DNA of 64,000 nt, taken from assembly GCF_030936135.1 (NCBI RefSeq), contig NC_082618.1, forward strand, positions 6,793,034-6,857,033, in the 5' to 3' direction. The notes under the pieces are model-generated. The model was not told where the DNA came from. It ran no database searches and saw nothing but the letters and a program-made list of their open reading frames with translations. Positions 1 through 27,196 of this stretch are shown in pieces. Every line of letters starts with the position of its first letter. Within the stretch, counting starts at the first letter, position 1. Position numbers and translations under genes: made by a program. The DNA is from Gavia stellata (taxonomy: Eukaryota > Chordata > Aves > Gaviiformes > Gaviidae).

Positions 1-1244
1 CTCCACTTCCAAGTACCAGCAAGATGAAGCATTACTGCTTTGATACAACCCTCCAGATAAAGGGTGAAAATGGAGAATGATGCGGAAAAAAAAAAATTAC
101 AAGTTTCATTTCCATCAATCAGGACTGCTGAATTCACAAGACTGCACTAAACCACACTGACCCTGGACCAATGACCCAATTCTGACCCTTCCATGGTTTG
201 CATATGTAAAAATGGCACCTCTTCATTCTGGCACCCTCAGGACCATCACCTGGCAAAAGCCTGGAGCTGGAAGAACACATCTTGCTTTCTCTAGGGATAA
301 ATGTGTTGTTTACACTTGTGCTGCAATAATGATTTTGGCTAAAGGACTTTTTCTAGAAAGTAGGCCAGTTTCAGTTTAGAAATACCAAAGTACACATAAT
401 CTAACTGCTTTTCTTAGTAACAGTGTCAAAGTTTCTTTAAAGCTGCCAAATGTTTAGCGTTATTAAAAAGAAAAAGCAAAATAAGCATTATTTTTAAAGT
501 TAAAGACCCCTACTGTCTAAGGCTGACGCATAAGAGCACAAGGAAATACAGTAGGGTGCTGTCTGTTAGGCCACATATTTGGGAGAAGCTCAAGCACGTT
601 GGTAAATCAGCTAATTAGAGATTAGTTTCTGCAGTAATTTCCACACAGTTTTGAGAGCAAAAGACTACTTAGGAGGTTAGAAGAACTCTGACCCATTTTT
701 ATGTATTAAACCTGATCCTACTAAAACTTATACAGGAACAATTAGCAAAAATGATGAAGTGGAAAGGAAAAAAAAAAAAGAAAACCATCAGAGCCCACAT
801 CCCCAGCACCTCCAGCTCGGTTCTCCCACAGTCACCTCCCTGCTCCAGGTATCCCCTGTATTTCTTGCATCAAGCACTCCTTTTACACCCTCCCACCCAC
901 AGCCTACAGTCCATCACTACACCCCAAATCCTCCTCCTCACCACCCCACCACCTCCTTTACTCCCTCGCTCCCAAACACATCCTGGCCGCTCCCTCTTAT
1001 AATTAGCCCCCAAACTCCCCTCAGACACCCCTAAGCCCCCTCATGGCCCCACTCCCCGCTCCTCCTCATGCACCTCCCACCCCATGTCGCCCCTTTTCCC
1101 ACCAGGGCACCTCCAATTGCCCTTACAGACCCCCGCCGATCCCCCCCGCCACCCTCAACCCCCTCTACCTACCCTGCCCCCCCCCCCCCAGGAGCTGGTC
1201 GCTCCTTGTCCCCCCTGCCCGTGACCCCACCGCACGCCCCTCAC
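1..1244 (-). other. NCBP3: NCBP3 intron 1 (partial), C-rich on the plus strand
   Basis: This is the start of the first intron of the minus-strand NCBP3 gene, running off the left edge. The expected second exon (continuing after ...RELIP) was looked for and not seen here. From about 780 to 1244 the plus strand is strongly C-rich and G-poor, with a run of 13 C at 1177-1189, so the sense transcript is G-rich just after exon 1. The rest (1-780) is ordinary AT-rich intron. Confidence 0.75.
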
Positions 1245-1397
1245 CGGAATGAGCTCCCGGAGCGAGCGCCTCACAGGGATGGTCTCCAGCTCGCCCTCTT
1301 CCACTTCCATAGGCTCAGGCTCCGGGCCGCGGGGCTCCGCCGTTGTAGCCGTTGCCTCCGCCTTCACCGAGATCCGCAGGCCCCGCACGGCCGCCAT
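1245..1397 (-). CDS. NCBP3: NCBP3 coding exon 1 (nuclear cap-binding protein subunit 3), partial gene
   Basis: NCBP3 (formerly C17orf85/ELG) binds the mRNA cap and associates with NCBP1 and export factors in the nucleus; that is family knowledge. This exon encodes the first 51 residues. The N-terminus MAAVRGLRISVKAEA, then the acidic stretch EPEPMEVEEGELETIPVRRS and RELIP, closely match the known vertebrate N-terminus as I recall it. The ATG (1397-1395, minus strand) sits in a good Kozak context (GAGCCATGG). The exon ends at a clean GTGAGG donor at 1244 in phase 0, where the vertebrate protein continues in the next exon. An in-frame ATG further upstream at 1451 is not used in the family. All later exons lie beyond the left edge. 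The cap-binding RRM-like domain is therefore not visible, and the call rests on the N-terminus alone. Confidence 0.9.
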
Positions 1398-1700
1398 GGC
1401 TCCGCCAGGCCCGCCCTCCGCCCGGCCAGCGAGACGGCACCGCCGCGGCACAGAGCGCCGCCGCCCAGAACCACCACCGAGACGTCAGGGCGGATAGAGC
1501 GCCACCCGAAGCTAGAGCCGGTTGGCGGTCAACACGCTCAGGCAGACAGCGCGGCCATAGAGACACGGGGGGAGCGCGGCGGCGCCGCCGGTCCTCCAGG
1601 ACTACGGAGAGCGAGAGGGCTGCACCGCCATTTTCCCCCGGCACCCCCGAGCCGCGCCGCGGGGCTCGGGGCCGCCTCACCGGGGAAGGATACACGGTGT
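1398..1700 (-). promoter_or_regulatory. NCBP3: NCBP3 CpG-island promoter and 5' UTR
   Basis: GC- and CpG-rich DNA immediately upstream of the NCBP3 start codon. It contains a YY1-type element (CCGCCATTTT, 1625-1634; AAAATGGCGG on the sense strand) and a CRE-like GACGTCA at 1481-1487. No TATA box is obvious. The exact start site cannot be placed from sequence alone. Confidence 0.65.
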
Positions 1701-4700
1701 GCGTGGAAGTACAGAACCAGATGGAGGTGGGGGGTTGTGAGGTCCAGACCTCGTTACAGCAGGCTCTGCTTCCTACAGCGATTTTTTAAAAAGCGATCTG
1801 AGCTCTTGAAATGTTCTTTTTTTCCCCTCCCCTCCATACTGTAGGAAGAGCCCTCCGGAATTTTACATCTCTGATAAAATAAAATGAATTTTCAGCTTAC
1901 AGTTCTTTGTAGTAAGCCACTATCCTATTGTTCTTGGGCTCAGTTATTCTCTTTGTCAAGTACTGTTTTCCCACCCAAGGTGTTCAGGCTGTTTTGGGAG
2001 AGAAGCGCTATCTCCTCTTGGCCTAAATAAACCATGCTGGTTTTACCTGTCCCCACGAGACAAGTTCTTCGTCTCCCTAATTACGCTAATCAGCTCCAGC
2101 CCCCTCGTACACAATGGTCCAGAACCCTGTTCTGGCTGAGGGCTTGCTCCTGCCTCGGCATCGTTACTTCCCCACCCGTGACGTAACAGCACAACTGACG
2201 CATCTCATCATCCCCGTGAATTATCATCCCTCTTTCTGTCACACCCAGATAATTTCATTAAGAATTCCTAATATTTCTGCAGCTGCAGGACCCTTTCATC
2301 CTGCTCAGTTCCAGGCTGCTCCATTCCTCAGTTCTGCACGTTTTCAAACCAAAACTCTCCAGCCTGTGATAGATCACTTTCCCTCCGAATTGATGGTACT
2401 TCCCAGCAAAATTCAGTAGCAAATTTTGACTTTATCATGAAGAAATTTTGCAGCTGGCAACACAAAGTCTCCTCCCTTTACACATAATCCAGCGGGACTA
2501 ATAGATCTTCTTGCTACCCATCACACACTCCAAGCGTACTTATTTTTAACAGTCTCTGCGCAGAGGTCTTTACACAATAGCTAATGTCACCTGCATTCAC
2601 CAAAAGTGCTATATTTGGTGGTGACATCACGTAGCCAGCATCTGGCAGGAACCGCTGACCCAGGTGACACTTCCAAGCCAGGTGTGAATGGTTACGGCAG
2701 AGGCCACACGCACATATCGTGAACACCAGCAGCAAACAGGACACAGACGCCTCCTGTGAGAAGCAGATTCCAAAATAATTGCAAAAGGAAACACATTTCT
2801 GTGGCAGAAACGCTATTTCTTGAGGTCACAGGGAAAAGAACCAAAAAGATGCATGTTTTCCTCCTTTAGTCTTAATTTTATAAGTAGGACACAGTATTAA
2901 CGTACGCGATCTCGAACAGATTTACAAAGCCTAACCCTTCAAAGTAACAGTTAGGGCAGGATTGTGTGACAGCAGGTTGCCTTGCACTGCTGTCATTAGC
3001 AGACGAAGACTTTGGTTAACCCAGATGTTTCCTTATTTTGTTTTAACATCCTTGGATGTTGCCTAGGACAGAACATTGCTATGATACAGCGCTCTCCGCT
3101 TGGCACGGTTTCAAGACTCACTCACTGAACACAGCAAGAAACTTTCTACCAATTAACCAGGCTTTAAATAGGTTGCTAAAGTTTTAGAGCTCTTTAGGGA
3201 AAAATCATCTCTAGGGTGACTGTTAGGGACAATAAAATCAGGAGAGGAAAACCAGGCCTGGGTGCTGGTGGGACTTTCACTGCCAGGTAGGTGAATGGAA
3301 TATTCTCTTGATATTTTACTTCTTTCAGAATCTTGTTGTTAACAGTGAATTCTTAAGAATGACAAACTGATTTAGTTTTATTCTTCTGAGAGTGTGGCCA
3401 AGAGCTTTGTTTTCTTTCACGTTCATCTCAGGCTGCAATCCCTCCGCCTGTGAAAGGCTGGTGTAGGAAGCAGGTTGGGGCAGAAGGGCTCCACCTTTAC
3501 TGTAGCCTTTGTGCAGAAAGGATGGGTCAAGGGTAGTAAACGCCTGTGGTGTGCAGGGGTTAAATATGTGAGGAAAAAGGAATTTGGAAAAGGTTACCAG
3601 TTATTATCTGGAGAAGCAGTAAGTAAGGAAAGGCTTTTACAAATAATGAAAGCCAAACAGTGACTGAACAAGACATCATTCCAGTATAAAGGGAGCGTCT
3701 TACGGCAGGGAAGCGTTAACCCTTTCCCCATCACTGGCCACCAGAGGGAACTCTTGCAATAAGATTCCCAACTGCTTCCAGCAGACAAAACCAAACCTGT
3801 TGAAAACCTCCACCGACTCCTGTAGTTTTGTGGTTCAGCTGAAAACAGGGAGAGATGGGGTACAAGGGTGGGGACTGGGAAGGGAGGGGAATAAAAGCAG
3901 CCTGTGGGCCCTCAGCCAAAAGGAGACTTTTTTACAGTCGTCTGGCAGGAGTCAGAAAAGTGGTGAATTTTGCCATTGTAAGAAAGTCCTGGTTTGTTTA
4001 TTTGAAGCCTGTGAACAACTGACCAGAATGGACATCTTTTCTTGCTGCTGTGATTTAACTCTCCTAGTGTCCTGGGCTCTCAACAAGGATCTGCAGCTTT
4101 TCAAAGCTGTGAAAAACCTAGGCATGGAAGTGCGCTATTTCTGCAACTGGCTAGTAAACGCCACGCGTCACCAGGGGAACTGGGACTCTAGCTTCCAAAT
4201 AGATTATGACTGGCTCCTACCTACAATCCATCTGGGGAGAGAACAGGATGAGCAGAGGAAGGATGTTAATTTGTTAAACCATCAGCGAAGCTGAAATCAA
4301 GCACCTGGTGTTTTCTTACATATTTGGTGAACCACAGGCTCCCACCTGTAAGACAGAATATTTTCTTACTGGGATATTGTGAAGGTTAATACAAACCTAG
4401 TTACCTGACATAATGCCAAAGTCCCATCCATGAGCCAGTTACAGGGCTCCAAAGTGCCCTACAAGAATGCAGAGATGCTGTCAGGCAGGCAGGAACACAG
4501 CACCCTCCCAGTTAAGGACAGCTGTGGTCTAACATTATGTTTATGCAAGTGCTGCCACAGCAGCAGTTGAAAAAGTACATTCCTTTCTGGAAAAAGCTCG
4601 CAGAATTGCGCAGAGCTGGAACAGGATTCAATACACATTTATAGATATGACTCTGGAATTTAAAAGATCTTGGAGAACAATCTAAAAGGGGTAAATATTG

Positions 4701-5389
4701 CTCCATTCGTATTGATATCACTCAATTTGTGCATGCGCACACATTCCTCTGTGGCACCAGTGGAACTTAAGCTCTTCCCTCTTTGCAGGCCCCTGTGGTA
4801 ACACAGTCAGTGACCTGCCCTGCATAAAAATAAACTTTTTCTTTTGCAGGCTATTTTTAGCCCAGAACAGCTCATTGGCCCAATTCAGCATGTAGTCCCG
4901 TGAAAACAGCTGTGCTGGCACAACCATGGGGTGGGAATGTGCAGCTGGCAGGGAAGATGAAGGCAGGAACTGCTGTTACAGCTCTGGAGGAAAAAGCACA
5001 GTGAACTGCACCCTTAATGTGCAGACAAGCCTGGCTTCACACAAGCTACCACAGCGAGCTGCAGAAGCTGGAAGCCATCGGGGAATTGGGGCACTCAGGC
5101 AGGATACTCTGCAGCCCTCCTAACGGAATATACCAACTGCAGAGACAAGTCCTAGCCACCCTTCTGCAGCAAGGGCCGGGCTACCCCGGCTCCCCTGGAC
5201 CATCCTCCCGCCAACCCGTGACAGAGAAGCCGATGTGAAAGCACCGGCAACACGTGAGGAAAGAGCAGCCCTGAAGGCGGCCACTGCTGCTCTCAGGCAC
5301 CCAGAGTGGACCATCCCGGTCGCAGGCAGTTCTCGCCGCACCTACAGAGCGAACGAAGACACCCCATAACTCCACTGCTCCCCTCAGCA
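1701..5389. other. Divergent intergenic region NCBP3-CRK
   Basis: About 3.7 kb between the head-to-head NCBP3 and CRK promoters. No coding exon is recognised. The longest open frame (3800-4294, plus) has no recognisable domain and no splice or promoter context. Isolated motifs include TGACGTAA (CRE-like) at 2179-2186 and a GCATGCGCAC NRF1-like half site at 4731-4740. The region between them looks unremarkable. Confidence 0.5.
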
Positions 5390-20189
<14,800 letters not shown>

Positions 20190-20370
20190 GTGTGGCTCAA
20201 CAGTTGCGCTTACAGATGGGAACAATCTCAACTTGTTTTTATTGCAGATGCCATCAAGACTATGTTCCGACAGATGTTGAAAGCGGTATTGCTTGTAGAA
20301 GCATTCTGATAACCTGCAAACCCCTGGGACTGAACACCACCATTCCTTAATCAAGGGTCATGTAATTCAG

Positions 20371-20377
20371 GGTACGA
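20371..20377 (+). promoter_or_regulatory. CRK: miR-126-3p seed match in CRK 3' UTR
   Basis: GGTACGA, complementary to miR-126-3p positions 2-7 plus A opposite position 1 (7mer-A1 type), lies about 180 nt after the stop. CRK is a reported miR-126 target in mammals. Function here is inferred. Confidence 0.5.
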
Positions 20378-23300
20378 CAGTAGATAACTTGTGTGTCAAG
20401 TGGCAGAACTAGTACATGATTATAGGTTGTAATGCCTGCTTATGTCCATGTGCACAGCAGACTGGACCTTGCCAGCAGCAGCAGTTGGAGAAAGCAGTAA
20501 CGTAGATGTTACGATAACATTTGTAGCTCTCTCCAGGCCTATTGCTTACGTTGCTTCTTCCTCAGGCAATGAACATCAACCTTAGACAACTCAATATATA
20601 GATAGAAATTTCACTAATTTCTCCTGGAGCTTTCTCCATGTTTTTTTTTTTTTCCATCTTGAATTCTCTGTCCTAGAAAGGCTGTCTAGTACTTTGCATG
20701 GTGAGTTAACTATGCACAGTACAGATTTATGTAGAGCCCGTTGGGGACAGCCTCATGACTTACAGATGCTTACCATTTTAATGGTAAATGGCAGATCAAA
20801 TCAACCTCGGAATTCTAGAAGTTTGTGGACACTAGATTGATTTCTTCAGTACTGTCAATGCTTCAAACATAGCAGCTGATTTTAAATTAAGATTTCTGTT
20901 AACACACCAATATCTTGTTTTATCCACAAATGTAAGGCTTATGGAAGTGTAAACATCCATATCAGTGCTGAAAAATATGTGCGTAGCACTTTAATGCATA
21001 GCTTTAAAGCGGTGTTCGATTCACTAAATATACAAAAATATTGACACTGCTTTCCAATAAAATTAAATTATATAGGGCCAGGTTAATTTTTCTAGGATTC
21101 TTCAATACTCCTATTGTACAATACTCTTACAGTACAAATCAGCGTCAAACATGGTGAACTGACAAACCAAGTACTACTTCCATTTTATAGTTACTCTGGG
21201 GACTCTTCTGGTTTAATTCCCATCTGTAAAATATTTGATAGTGAATTCATGAGGATTTTATTTTTAATAAACTAATGGAAAATACTTGTGTGCTTCTGGA
21301 TTGATTCTCAAAAGGCATAACAGTAAATATGGCTTCATAGCTCATAATGCAAATCAGTGCGTTGAATAGGTGGTATTATGCACTGCTTGATTTTTTTTTT
21401 TTTCCTAGTCTGTTCTTCTACTTATCTGGTTTTCTCTAACATAAATCAGAATGGATTCAGTAAGTTTTGTAAACTGAAATTAAACACTGAAGTAACTATC
21501 CCTTGCCTGTACCCTGGATTGCTTTCCAGACACAGCACTCTAGTGACCAAACTGAAGCAAACGAATTTTGTAACTTTGACTACAGCGTAATCCATACAGA
21601 ACGGTTTTTCTAAATAGTATCAAACTGAAAATGTTATTTTTGTTGATACAAATCATGTGACTAGAATGACTCATTGGTTGTAAATGCTGTGAGGGCTAGT
21701 TCCCCCTGCAAAAGCTGTTGCTGCAAGGCACCGACCCGTACAACAGAATACCGGTAACACTTTACCTCAGAACTGTGTAACATGCTGGAAATGATACTAT
21801 TTCTGTTATATTTAAGTACTAGTCGTTTTACTTCAAAACTAATCCATCAGCAAGTCTGACTAATTTTCAGGTAACGGGCACTCATTAATTCTGTAGACTA
21901 ATGCCAATGTACATTAATTACACTTTTCCATCACCAATCTCACAAGCATTACTGAACATTATTAGAAAACTGATGGTTGTGACAGTGGTGTAAGGAGAAA
22001 TGGTAAAGAAGGAATTGCAGTACTATTCTAGCTTGGATTGCTGTTCTGGTTAGGGCGATACGCCAGGGACTGTGGCATCTTTTCTAGCGTAGTACGAAAT
22101 TTACTTTGAGGAATAAAAATTGAGAAACTAACTCTAGGTTCTGTAACACATTGGTTTCTTTAAGGCTAATTTGTATTTTTCCTCTGACCTTGGTATTTAC
22201 TCTGACTGATTTATTTTTTTCAATAGCTGCACTCTAAATAACAGACTTAATACTGAGTTTATCAGTTGCCCATATATGCTTATATTTTTCTTCAGGTATT
22301 GCAAAAGAAACATAATGAACCGTGTGTTCCTATGAGTAACACAGTTTGTTCTGAAGTATTTTTCCCAGTTGCAATTAATGAAAGTCCATATGTTTGTACC
22401 TGTCCAATCAGCAATTATTTTAAGATACCAAGAGAACTTTTTTCTGAAAGGAATTTTATTATGCAAATATTGCCTTTTTAATATGAAAGACATAAATTGA
22501 ATTAACTAGAAAATACCCTGCAAACTTTGTAGATGTGTTTTTGTTAAGACTGTATAAATTGCGAATATTTGTACACTTACAGCAAAAAAAAAAGCAACTA
22601 GAGGAGTCTTAATAGCTGCTGTTGCACTAGAATCCGAAGTTCTTGTCAAGCAGTTTTTTAGTCAACTGATAATGTTAATGCAACTGTTTTCCACTATTCA
22701 GTTCTAAGCCGAAATGTGATTTTGTTTCATAGGTGATAGAAATGAGTATGTTTGCGTTTGGACGCAATAGACATTTGAACTTATCAAGCTCTTAAAGGAA
22801 AGTAGGTAGAACATAAGTTCATGGACGTGTAGATTAAATCCTTTTGTGGCCTTTGTTTATCCTCTTCTATTTGTTCCCTCCCTTCTCCCCGATGCGTGCA
22901 GAAAAAATCATTGCTAAGAATGTTGGTCACAATCTTTTGTCTCTACTTGGCTGTGTTTTTGGTCTCTTGTGCATAGGCAGGTGTTAGAACTAGAATAATC
23001 ATTTCTAGAAATACACCGTGAAAGCAGAATGCTCAACTACACTGTGTTCTTCTGGTGCATTTACACGTTATATCACACTAAAAAGTACAACTGGCTGCTA
23101 TGGTTTTTTAATATATATTTCATTTTGGTAAACCCCAGCCTTTTTACTAATATTTGACCTGGTTAAATCTTGTTAATCTGTTTGAATTGTATTTGTTAAT
23201 AATGCAAATATTTCTAATCATCTTAAGAGTAAAACACTTCATTTTTGTTAATGGTTTTGGGGAAGGATTCTAACCAAACCAGTTTGAAGAAAAATATGAA

Positions 23301-23400
23301 CATGTGCCATTGTATTATAACACTATCCACTTTCTTGACAGTTAAAGTCTTTTTTATTTTTTTGTAGCATGTAATGTATATGTTCATAGTACGTGAAGTA

Positions 23401-23406
23401 AATAAA
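23401..23406 (+). terminator. CRK: CRK distal poly(A) signal
   Basis: AATAAA followed 15-35 nt later by U/GU-rich sequence. It is the strongest of the candidates after the CRK stop codon, judged by downstream context. Confidence 0.55.
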
Positions 23407-23425
23407 AGTATAGCCAAAACTTTGA

Positions 23426-26400
23426 CTTGGTGTCATTCTCAATCAGCTGTCATTGGAATACTTGCATTTAATAATCTAAAAATACAGTTGCGTGTGTGGC
23501 CATTTTTAATTGGCCATACTCATATGAAAACAATTAATACCCGCAGAAGCAAGACAAACCAAGGTAACTAAAATAACTTACCAACCAGTAAAATATTATA
23601 CAGCCTTTTGGAAACAAGGTGACTTTCTGTAATCAAATGAGTTCCTTGAGTCAAGGGGGTGGGGGGAAAATTATATTCTCTCTGCAGAGGAGGACTCATG
23701 AGGAATGTTACGGTGAGACTTTGTAGCTATTAGTCTTACTTCTACCTACACGGGTGTATGGGGAAAGAGTTTGGGGATTCTTTGAATGATGCGTGTGGAA
23801 ACGTGTAAAAGCTGTTTATTCATTCTTAGGATTGTCAGTAAAAATATTAAGTATACAAATCAATAATCAGCAAGATTCTTATACAAGAACCTACTAATGG
23901 TTCAGAAGGGCTTCTTTCTAAGCATGGGAGAGCACTGTTTCAGTGAAAGACTAAGATGCGCAGTGTACTGTCGAGGGATGAAGCAAAGGAAGTGAGGGCC
24001 AGAATGTCTGTATCCCATGTGGGAGAACATCGGTAACATGAATCTGCTTAGACCTACTTTTGCCATTGTAATCCTTAAAAACTGTAAGGGGAAGTGGCCT
24101 CTAGGCCCCCAAGGGTAAGAATCTTGATGGCAATACTGTATCTAAAGCCAGGCAGTTTAATTCGGGGTGTACACCAAAGAACAGCTCCAGCTCTATACCA
24201 GTGGGTTTCTTAGTGTGGAGTGCCATAGTCAATCATGGACAAAAACCTCGAGGCATTCAAAATCCTTCAAAGCATTTGGCCTTCTGGAAGTGCTCCCTAG
24301 TTCCACAGGCTCTTGCTGCATGGAAAAGGCCATGTTGTATGTTCCCAATTAAAACACCACTTACTTTACCGTCCATTGTCCCTAAAGTATACAAGGACCA
24401 GTCTTGTTAGTACTGCCGTAATCATTTTCCTTGCTGGTAAGGGTGAGGACAGCATTTGTTTTCTTAGTCACTACATTACAGTGATGGCTCCTCGTATTTC
24501 CTTGATTCATACTCAGTCGGCTGGCTACTACAGATAACTTTCCCGGTCACTGCTGTTTTGTGGAGTCTTGAAGTGGGACATTATTTGTTAAATGAGTGAC
24601 TTTGCATTTAAGTGTACTGAGATGCCAGCCAAGTTTTCCTGTTATATCTCCACATAATAAAGATTTTTATGTCAGCTTCAGATAGAAAAAAATAAAATTT
24701 TCATAGGTAAAAGCACTGCCTCAGCTTTGCTCCAATGTTCATACAACTTGGCCGCAGCAGAGCTGTAATCCAAGAGTGCCTTTTAATGAGATTACCTGAG
24801 ATAATTTAAGAGCTCACGGCAGCCAAAAGGAAGAGGTTCTATACGCCTTTCCACACTGCCCTGACAGCCGTGCCCTCCTGCTACTTAACCTCAGACTGGT
24901 ATTTGCAGAACTTCTCTGTGACCTGATGCAGCACAGGGCTTATGCAGGAAACTATTGCCCCTCCTTTCCTTTCACCCTCCTTCCAACAATGGTTTTTGGC
25001 TGCAGTAGGGTTGAATCAACTTACGTAAAAGTTGACTGTGCAAGGGACAAGCAAGGTTTGTGTCAGCAAATTATGCTTTGAGTATTTCCCTGCATTAGAC
25101 TGTTTACTCCTCATGCTTTGCCAAATCCCTGACCGATTTCCAAATGTTTGCATACCATCTGTAACAAGTGCATTCAAAAATATTTGAAGTATTTAGACAA
25201 TATGCTATAATTCAGCAAGTGTATCAAGCATGCATCTCACTTTTGGCAAATAAGCATGCTTAAAGTGGCCTGGTTTATTTATATTGAGCTCTGTACAACT
25301 TGAGTACCTGCTGAACTTGAGGATCACAGAAAAGTTCCTAAACTGATGCCAATCTAGTTTATTGTGCACAGCTTCCATACAAAACTAAGCCTCAGCTGCT
25401 GAAAAATAGGCTTTTACGGTCAAGCTTTATGATGTGCTGAGGTGATTTGCAAGTCTCACAACAAGTTTTAGTGTATTTACACAAATATATGGTGACTCTG
25501 TATGCTGCTGGGATCTTTTAGGTGCCTACCACAACTGCCTTGGTAATGGTACTGTGTATTTACAAACAATTCAGAGGTAAAGGTATATAATGATTCCCAG
25601 TTTCAACAAAATCTGCATTTTCTGATCATATTTCATCTAAACTGAAAATAGGATTTTTTTTCTGGACTTGACACCTAATTTTCACTGTAGTCCAGACATG
25701 CTGATGTCTTTGTTTTTTCTTTTATGGAATTCTGATTAGATCCTGAGATTTGAGAAGGAGTCAGGGCCCAAAATGTCCCATGTAAACAGATCGTTGATTT
25801 TCTGGGTAGGCAAACAGTGATATAAATTCACTTTGTTATATTTTTAGATTTAGTTGTAAAAAAACCGTAAGGTTATGTTAATGTTACATACCCTAAAGCT
25901 CTTGTTCACCAGCTGAAATAGTATGCTTTAAAACGAATCAGGAAACAATAAACTATTAAAAAAAATGTGCTTTAAATTGTGTTTTAGGTGTGTGCCCTCC
26001 GTCACACATCAGGAGCCCATTTCAGCGGGTACAGTTCAAAAGAGTAAATAGAAGGATACCCAACACTGCGTCCAAGAGGTGCCGGGGCCTGCTCAGTCTC
26101 TGCTGTGTATCAGAAGCCCCAGAGGCCTTTGTGCACTTCTACGCCTCAGGAAGGCTGAGGGTCTTTAGCCCGCTCATCCTAGGAGATACTGGAAAAAGAG
26201 AGATACGAGACTTCATTCACAGCTTCCCTGAGCAAATCTTTGAAGATTAAATTTGTGCCAGCTAAGCACAATCCCTTTTAGTTTTCTCAAACCATTCTGA
26301 TTTCAGAAATTGAGGCGTTATAAATGTATACTCTATTTTTTCAGAAGTACTATATGAAGAACCTATGAAGCATTTAAGTTCTAGTTCTTCTAGACTCTTA

Positions 26401-26550
26401 AAACTGAAATTACCATGTCCTACGTCAGACATAGCACTGGAGGTGACACTTTGCTTGAGTAAACACCCTGCAGAGATTGCAGAAACCTGCTAAATCAGAC
26501 CTTCTGCCTTTCACTCTTTTCTAGATTCACCATTATGTATGGAGCACACC
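23426..26550. other. CRK-YWHAE intergenic region
   Basis: About 3.1 kb of AT-rich DNA between the probable CRK end and the YWHAE CpG island. AATAAA motifs occur at 24656 and 25947. One open frame (25960-26250, plus) has coding-like composition and is listed separately. Otherwise nothing was recognised. Confidence 0.5.
25960..26250 (+). other. Unassigned open frame, possible terminal exon
   Basis: The frame is open from 25960 to a TAA at 26248-26250. It has no ATG near its start, but GTGTTTTAG|GTGTG at 25979-25992 resembles a splice acceptor. The translation contains GLLSLCCVSEAPEAFVHFYA, then RLRVFSPLILGDTGKREIRD, and ends FPEQIFED. It is locally more GC-rich than its surroundings. I do not recognise the protein, and no upstream partner exon could be found. 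It could equally be a chance open frame or a lncRNA exon. Confidence 0.2.
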
Positions 26551-26599
26551 CGGTGATTTGTACAAAAATGCAGAGAGAGGTATTCACATAGTGCTGTCA

Positions 26600-27132
26600 G
26601 CGTTTGAGGGCAGCAGAAACGCGTTCCCCGAGAGAAAGAGATGCATTGAGGGAAATGCCATTCTCCCCGAGCACCCCCAGCCCGCGGCGCGGGGCCTGCC
26701 TGGCGGCCCGCCCTCACGCGAGGCAGGGCCCCCTGCCAGCAGCCCGGCGGGCACCCGCCGCCCGGCCCCACCCCGCCATCGGCGGCCCCGCACTTCGCCC
26801 CCCCGCCTCCCTAGAACAACGGCGCCCTCTCGCTTGCGGCCCCGCCACGACCGGGCGGGGGAGCGGGCGGCTCCGGCCCCGCCACCCCCAGGCTGCCGCC
26901 TCACGCCGCGGCGGCTCCGGCCCCCGCCTCCCGCCCGTTGCCAAGGAGCCGCCGTTGCCATGGGAGGCCGCAGGGCGCATGCGCGCACTTGCGGAAGTGC
27001 CCGGATGCAGCGGGAGGAGGTGCTGCCGCCATATTTGCCCGGAGAGCAGCGAGCTGGTAGCTGCTGAGCCCCCCAGACCCATCAGCTGCCATCCGCCCCG
27101 TACAGTCCCCGACGCCGCCCCGCCTGCAGGAC
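26600..27132 (+). promoter_or_regulatory. YWHAE: YWHAE CpG-island promoter and 5' UTR
   Basis: Dense CpG, GC-rich, TATA-less. It contains an NRF1 palindrome GCGCATGCGC (26975-26984), an ETS-type GCGGAAGTG (26991-26999) and a YY1-type GCCGCCATATT (27025-27035), in the same order as in the CRK promoter. Transcription probably starts near 26990-27040 (inferred). An ATG at 27005 opens a 20-codon upstream frame that closes at 27067, before the main start. Confidence 0.7.
26975..26984. promoter_or_regulatory. NRF1-type palindrome in YWHAE promoter
   Basis: Perfect GCGCATGCGC palindrome 149 bp upstream of the YWHAE start codon. It is identical to the one in the CRK promoter and is followed within 10 bp by an ETS-type GGAAGT. 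Confidence 0.6.
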
Positions 27133-27196
27133 ATGGACGATCGGGAGGACCTCGTCTATCAGGCCAAGTTGGCTGAGCAGGCTGAGCGTTACGATG
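27133..27196 (+). CDS. YWHAE: YWHAE coding exon 1
   Basis: Residues 1-21 plus the first base of Glu22 ([10 protein letters not shown]...ERYD), the N-terminal dimerisation helix. Strong GTGAGC donor at 27197. Confidence 0.98.

Larger units (their letters stand above)
20190..23425 (+). other. CRK: CRK 3' UTR (probable extent)
   Basis: Long AT-rich 3' UTR. Candidate poly(A) signals AATAAA lie at 21056-21061, 21266-21271 and 23401-23406. The last is followed by a U/GU-containing stretch (TTTGACTTGGTGTC) and is the best candidate for the main end. A further AATAAA at 24656-24661 could extend it. A miR-126-3p seed match lies at 20371-20377. The end point is inferred; transcript data would settle it. 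Confidence 0.6.

Noticed and set aside
1068-1844. 258-codon plus-strand open frame across the NCBP3 CpG island
   Set aside because: GC-rich DNA makes stop codons rare. It overlaps NCBP3 exon 1 antisense, is Pro/Arg-rich and has no recognisable domain.
3800-4294. 164-codon open frame in NCBP3-CRK intergenic DNA
   Set aside because: No domain, no splice or promoter context; length is within what chance gives in 64 kb.
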